Position numbers and translations under genes: made by a program | In this document: in pieces, positions 60,841 to 64,000 of the stretch | Numbering within the stretch: position 1 is the first letter of the stretch | Layout of the letters: every line of letters starts with the position of its first letter | Assembly (NCBI GenBank): GCA_009741485.1 | Contig: CM019236.1 | Location: 54,031,204-54,095,203 of the forward strand | DNA from: Malurus cyaneus samueli | Lineage: Eukaryota; Chordata; Aves; Passeriformes; Maluridae | Reading direction: 5' to 3' | Length of the DNA stretch: 64,000 nt | Notes under the pieces: model-generated | The model's database searches: none | What the model was told of the DNA's origin: nothing | Seen by the model: the letters and a program-made list of their open reading frames with translations, nothing else

Positions 60841-63689
60841 ATTATTTGTTCAGTTTTTTAATATTGTAAGTAAGCCCTTAACTTTCCCTTAGGCTTTTGA
60901 AACAGAGTTTGGGGTTTGTATGATTGATGTACACACATATGCAGCAACATGCTTATGGCAGTGGCTGGAAATTTGTGCCTGTAATTTACGAAATATCAAA
61001 GAGTGAATGTCAAAAGCCTGTAAAATCACACTACTTTGTGTGGATCTGGTACCATCTTAGCCGTTGAGTTCAGAACCTTGAGTCACAGACCCATAAGTCT
61101 GGAAATAATTAACAGAGGTCCACAGAAACCTTGGATGTGCTGTGAGCACACCTGTCATCATGAACTGTAAAACTAACACCCATAACAAATTTAAGACTGG
61201 AAAGAAGACCTCTGAGCCCAAACCTGGCAATTTATTCAACCCTGAACAGAAAAGATAAATTTCAATGCTAGCAAGACCCTGTCACACACTCTCTCTCCTC
61301 ATAGCTAATCTCAAAAGCATCAGAAGAAACAAAAACAGCCTTCATGTTTCTCTCCCTGTGCATGTATCTAAAGTATAAAGATTTGCCCCATGGACAGTCA
61401 GCAGAAGCGTCAAATTTGTATTAATATTTCAAATAATATCAATGTATCAGCAAGTTACTGCATCACGTTGAGCGCTCTGACAAGTTCCAATCACAGACAT
61501 TACAATTCACCTTGTAATTTTATGTTTCATCGTAAAGAATTTTCTTCTATGATGTAATTCTTCCTATAATCGTGGCTGTTGTTTCATTTGTAGCAGAAAA
61601 TGGATAGTTTAGTTGCATTTTTTTCCATTTCATATATTTGCCTAGAATTTCTTACTAATATTGGAAAAAAAGAATTTGAATTGAGTTGAAGTAAAATTTG
61701 TTTGAGAAACTATGAGATCCTTTTTTTATATGTTGGTCCTTTAAGTACCTCTTTTATTTTGTTATTGCCTTTGGCCTTCATGTTCTATTACTAGAACTTT
61801 TTTAAAAATTATTGGTCTCATACACTTTTTGAGAAAGAATGTAAATATTGTATTAAACTGGCATTGATTTGAAACATTTATTTTTTTTTCATGAGGAAAA
61901 GTTTTAGAAAGTGTGGTGATTTTCAAGATGACCTGGAAATGAATTTAAGACACAGAAATGCAGTTTATATGTTTAAGTGATTACAAATCTCCTTCTGAAG
62001 AATATATGATGTCTATAATAATGTCATCTCATTTCAGAGGCTTTAAGTGTCCAGGAATACATAGGATTAGCAAAGTTTGATTTTGAGATCCATGGTAAAA
62101 TAGATATTTTTGTAATTTATATGCTGTATTTTCATTTTTCAAGACCATAAACTCTATAGATAGGCAGAATGTTCATAATCTAAAATCATACATTACACTT
62201 ATGCTGGTTAAAACTCAGAACACAGGAAACTTGCAAATACTATGGGTCTAATTTCTAGGATATTGAGTTGTGTAAAAACGCCTGTGTGGGGCTGATTGGC
62301 AATGATCCTAGATAATTAGGATGTTTTTGTGACAGAGTCCTATACACAGGCACCCACTTAAAGCCAATCATGTTTTGTAATTTTTATGCAATTGCAAACA
62401 CAGTTTTGCTGTGTTTCATTTAACTCTAACATCTGTGCTCAGTTGACTTAAATGACACTGATGTTTCTCAAATGAAACCACTAGCTAACCAAAGTCACAT
62501 TATTAAAATGTTTGTGTTCTTCTATGAGTTTTTAAGCAATTTACAGGACACAAGTAGAAAATTTGATGGGGTTTAAAGCCAAGATTACACAAGTGCAAGC
62601 AAGGATTGGTCATGTGGGTGAAAATATTCATAGAAACAGAAAATGCCTGAAAATACTTAAAAGTCTTTCATCTTCTCATCTCAGCTCTATGGAATGTTCT
62701 GCAGTGTGCGGAAACTCTCTTTTGAAAATTTCATTTTGGTTTATAGGTTGCTTTGACACCTACAAAAACTTTATTGAAAGGTTAATGCAAGCATGGATTG
62801 TTATAACATGGTGCAAAAATGATTAGAGATTGTGATGTTCTCTTTGAAAAGTCTTTTTTCTGAGTTCAGAAGGTGTACTAGAGTTTGGAGGAATTTTTTG
62901 GAGAATATTTGCATGATTTTGATATTAGCTATTTAGAGATTTTGGGGTGTTTTATGCATTGGTTAAATTATTTATTTTTGGCTACAAAAATGGATGCAAT
63001 CAGTAATGTTTTCTGGGCAAAGAGTCACAGCATGGGCAAAGGTATGAGAAGCAGGAGAATGGGAAAGAGTAATTTCTTAAGGTTTTGCTGTCAAGACACA
63101 ATTTTGTGAACTGCCTACCTATGGCTAACTGCTCTTGTACACCATTTCTATTCTCAGGTACAATTGCTTTTACTTTAGAATTTAAAAGCCTTCAAGGGAC
63201 CGCTGTAATTTTCTTCTGTCTGATCTTGGTTTTAAGATCTTGCACAGCTGCAAACCAGTATTTTTCTGATTGTTGTGCTGATTAATTGAAGTCTTTGTTA
63301 CTCTACCTCTTCCAGCCTCGACTAGGACACATCTTCCAAACATTGGATTTTGTTATGACTTCTTATGCTACTGAGCCATTTATAATCAGATATCACATTT
63401 CTTTTTCAATACCTTGTCACAAGAAAAACAGAATTGGATTTTACTGTGCATTCTTCTGCTGTAGAGCCACTTTGAATGAAGTATCACTTTTCCTTTTTGA
63501 TATGCTGTCACAAGCAAAACAGCCTTCAGCTGGAGAAACATATTTGACTCAGTAAACAAAAAGTTCTGATCACTGATTTGAACTTTTTAAGTGGGGAAAA
63601 AACCCAAAAGCATTTATACAAGTACTCAGATAAACATCTATTCTTCCCTTTTCTCAGCCTAAACTTTTTATATGTTTTCTGCAAATTAT
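60841..63689. other. AT-rich unique DNA, no gene seen
   Basis: No gene or repeat is recognised. Open frames of 60-89 codons, mostly on the plus strand near 62560-63555, overlap or follow one another but resemble nothing known. Confidence 0.6.
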
Positions 63690-64000
63690 GCTCAGTCTAT
63701 CACAGTTCACCCAAAGAGGTGGAGGTGGTACAGGAGGCTGAGATGCTTTGTGCAGTGGTTTTCCCCTAGTTCTGTGCCCCATGTTTTCTTTCTGCTGGCT
63801 GATGTTTCACAGCTTTCTGACATTCCATTTGTGACTGTGTCTGTGACTCTGCTCCAGTGCAAGTCACCCATGGGCTTCATGTCCTTCAGGGGTGCACCTA
63901 CCCCCTTTTGGCATGAAAGCCACCTCAAGAGAGAATATTCCAGTGTTTCTCTGTATTGCCTGAGCAGGACACCACTTCCTGTTCTGACTGGATATCCTTC
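63690..64000 (+). mobile_element. Possible avian ERV-type repeat fragment, cut by window end
   Basis: The text CTGCTCCAGTGCAAGTCACC near 63849-63868, then GGGCTTCATGTCCTTCAGGG and GTGCACCTACCCCC, resembles a common avian interspersed repeat built of CTGCTCC...CATGGGC blocks, which I recall as ERV-associated. The composition is GC-richer than upstream. The match is from memory and partial, the left boundary is a guess, and the right end lies outside the window. Confidence 0.3.

Overview
The window reads as non-coding bird DNA, most likely from a passerine (songbird-type) genome. Three things in the sequence point that way. It holds four separate CR1 LINE fragments, one with a 3' end near the usual avian tail and three with decayed or truncated ends. 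It holds a solo LTR of a widespread avian endogenous-retrovirus family at 47320-47902. At 19031-19180 it holds a short tRNA-Ile-headed SINE with a CR1-type tail, an architecture described for the passerine TguSINE1 family. The bulk sequence is AT-rich, repeat-poor and full of stop codons in every frame.

I found no exon that I can assign to a known protein, and no rRNA, functional tRNA, CRISPR array or bacterial-type feature. All open frames look like chance frames or frames inside repeats. The window is best described as a gene desert or part of a very long intron.

Layout: 1-4511 AT-rich unique DNA; 4512-5407 CR1 on the minus strand; 5408-11550 unique DNA; 11551-11755 an uninterrupted run of 205 T; 11756-14814 unique DNA; 14815-15226 and 15795-16835 two CR1 fragments on the plus strand; 19031-19180 the SINE; 22166-22284 a pyrimidine tract; about 24800-29720 repeat-poor DNA with two CpG-rich patches and homeodomain-type AT motifs, resembling conserved regulatory DNA; 35000-36240 a similar candidate; 47320-47902 the solo LTR; 52341-52359 a run of 19 G; 52908-53752 an old, internally deleted CR1 on the minus strand; 55860-56333 a GC-rich patch joined to an AT microsatellite; 60676-60840 a T/G-rich tract with GGTT repeats; 63690-64000 a possible ERV-type repeat cut by the window end.

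No gene system can be reconstructed. The functional content that can be argued for is regulatory (candidate enhancers, LTR signals) and is inference from composition only. I did not find a convincing undescribed biological system. The most striking single signal is the 205-bp T homopolymer, which may be an assembly artefact.
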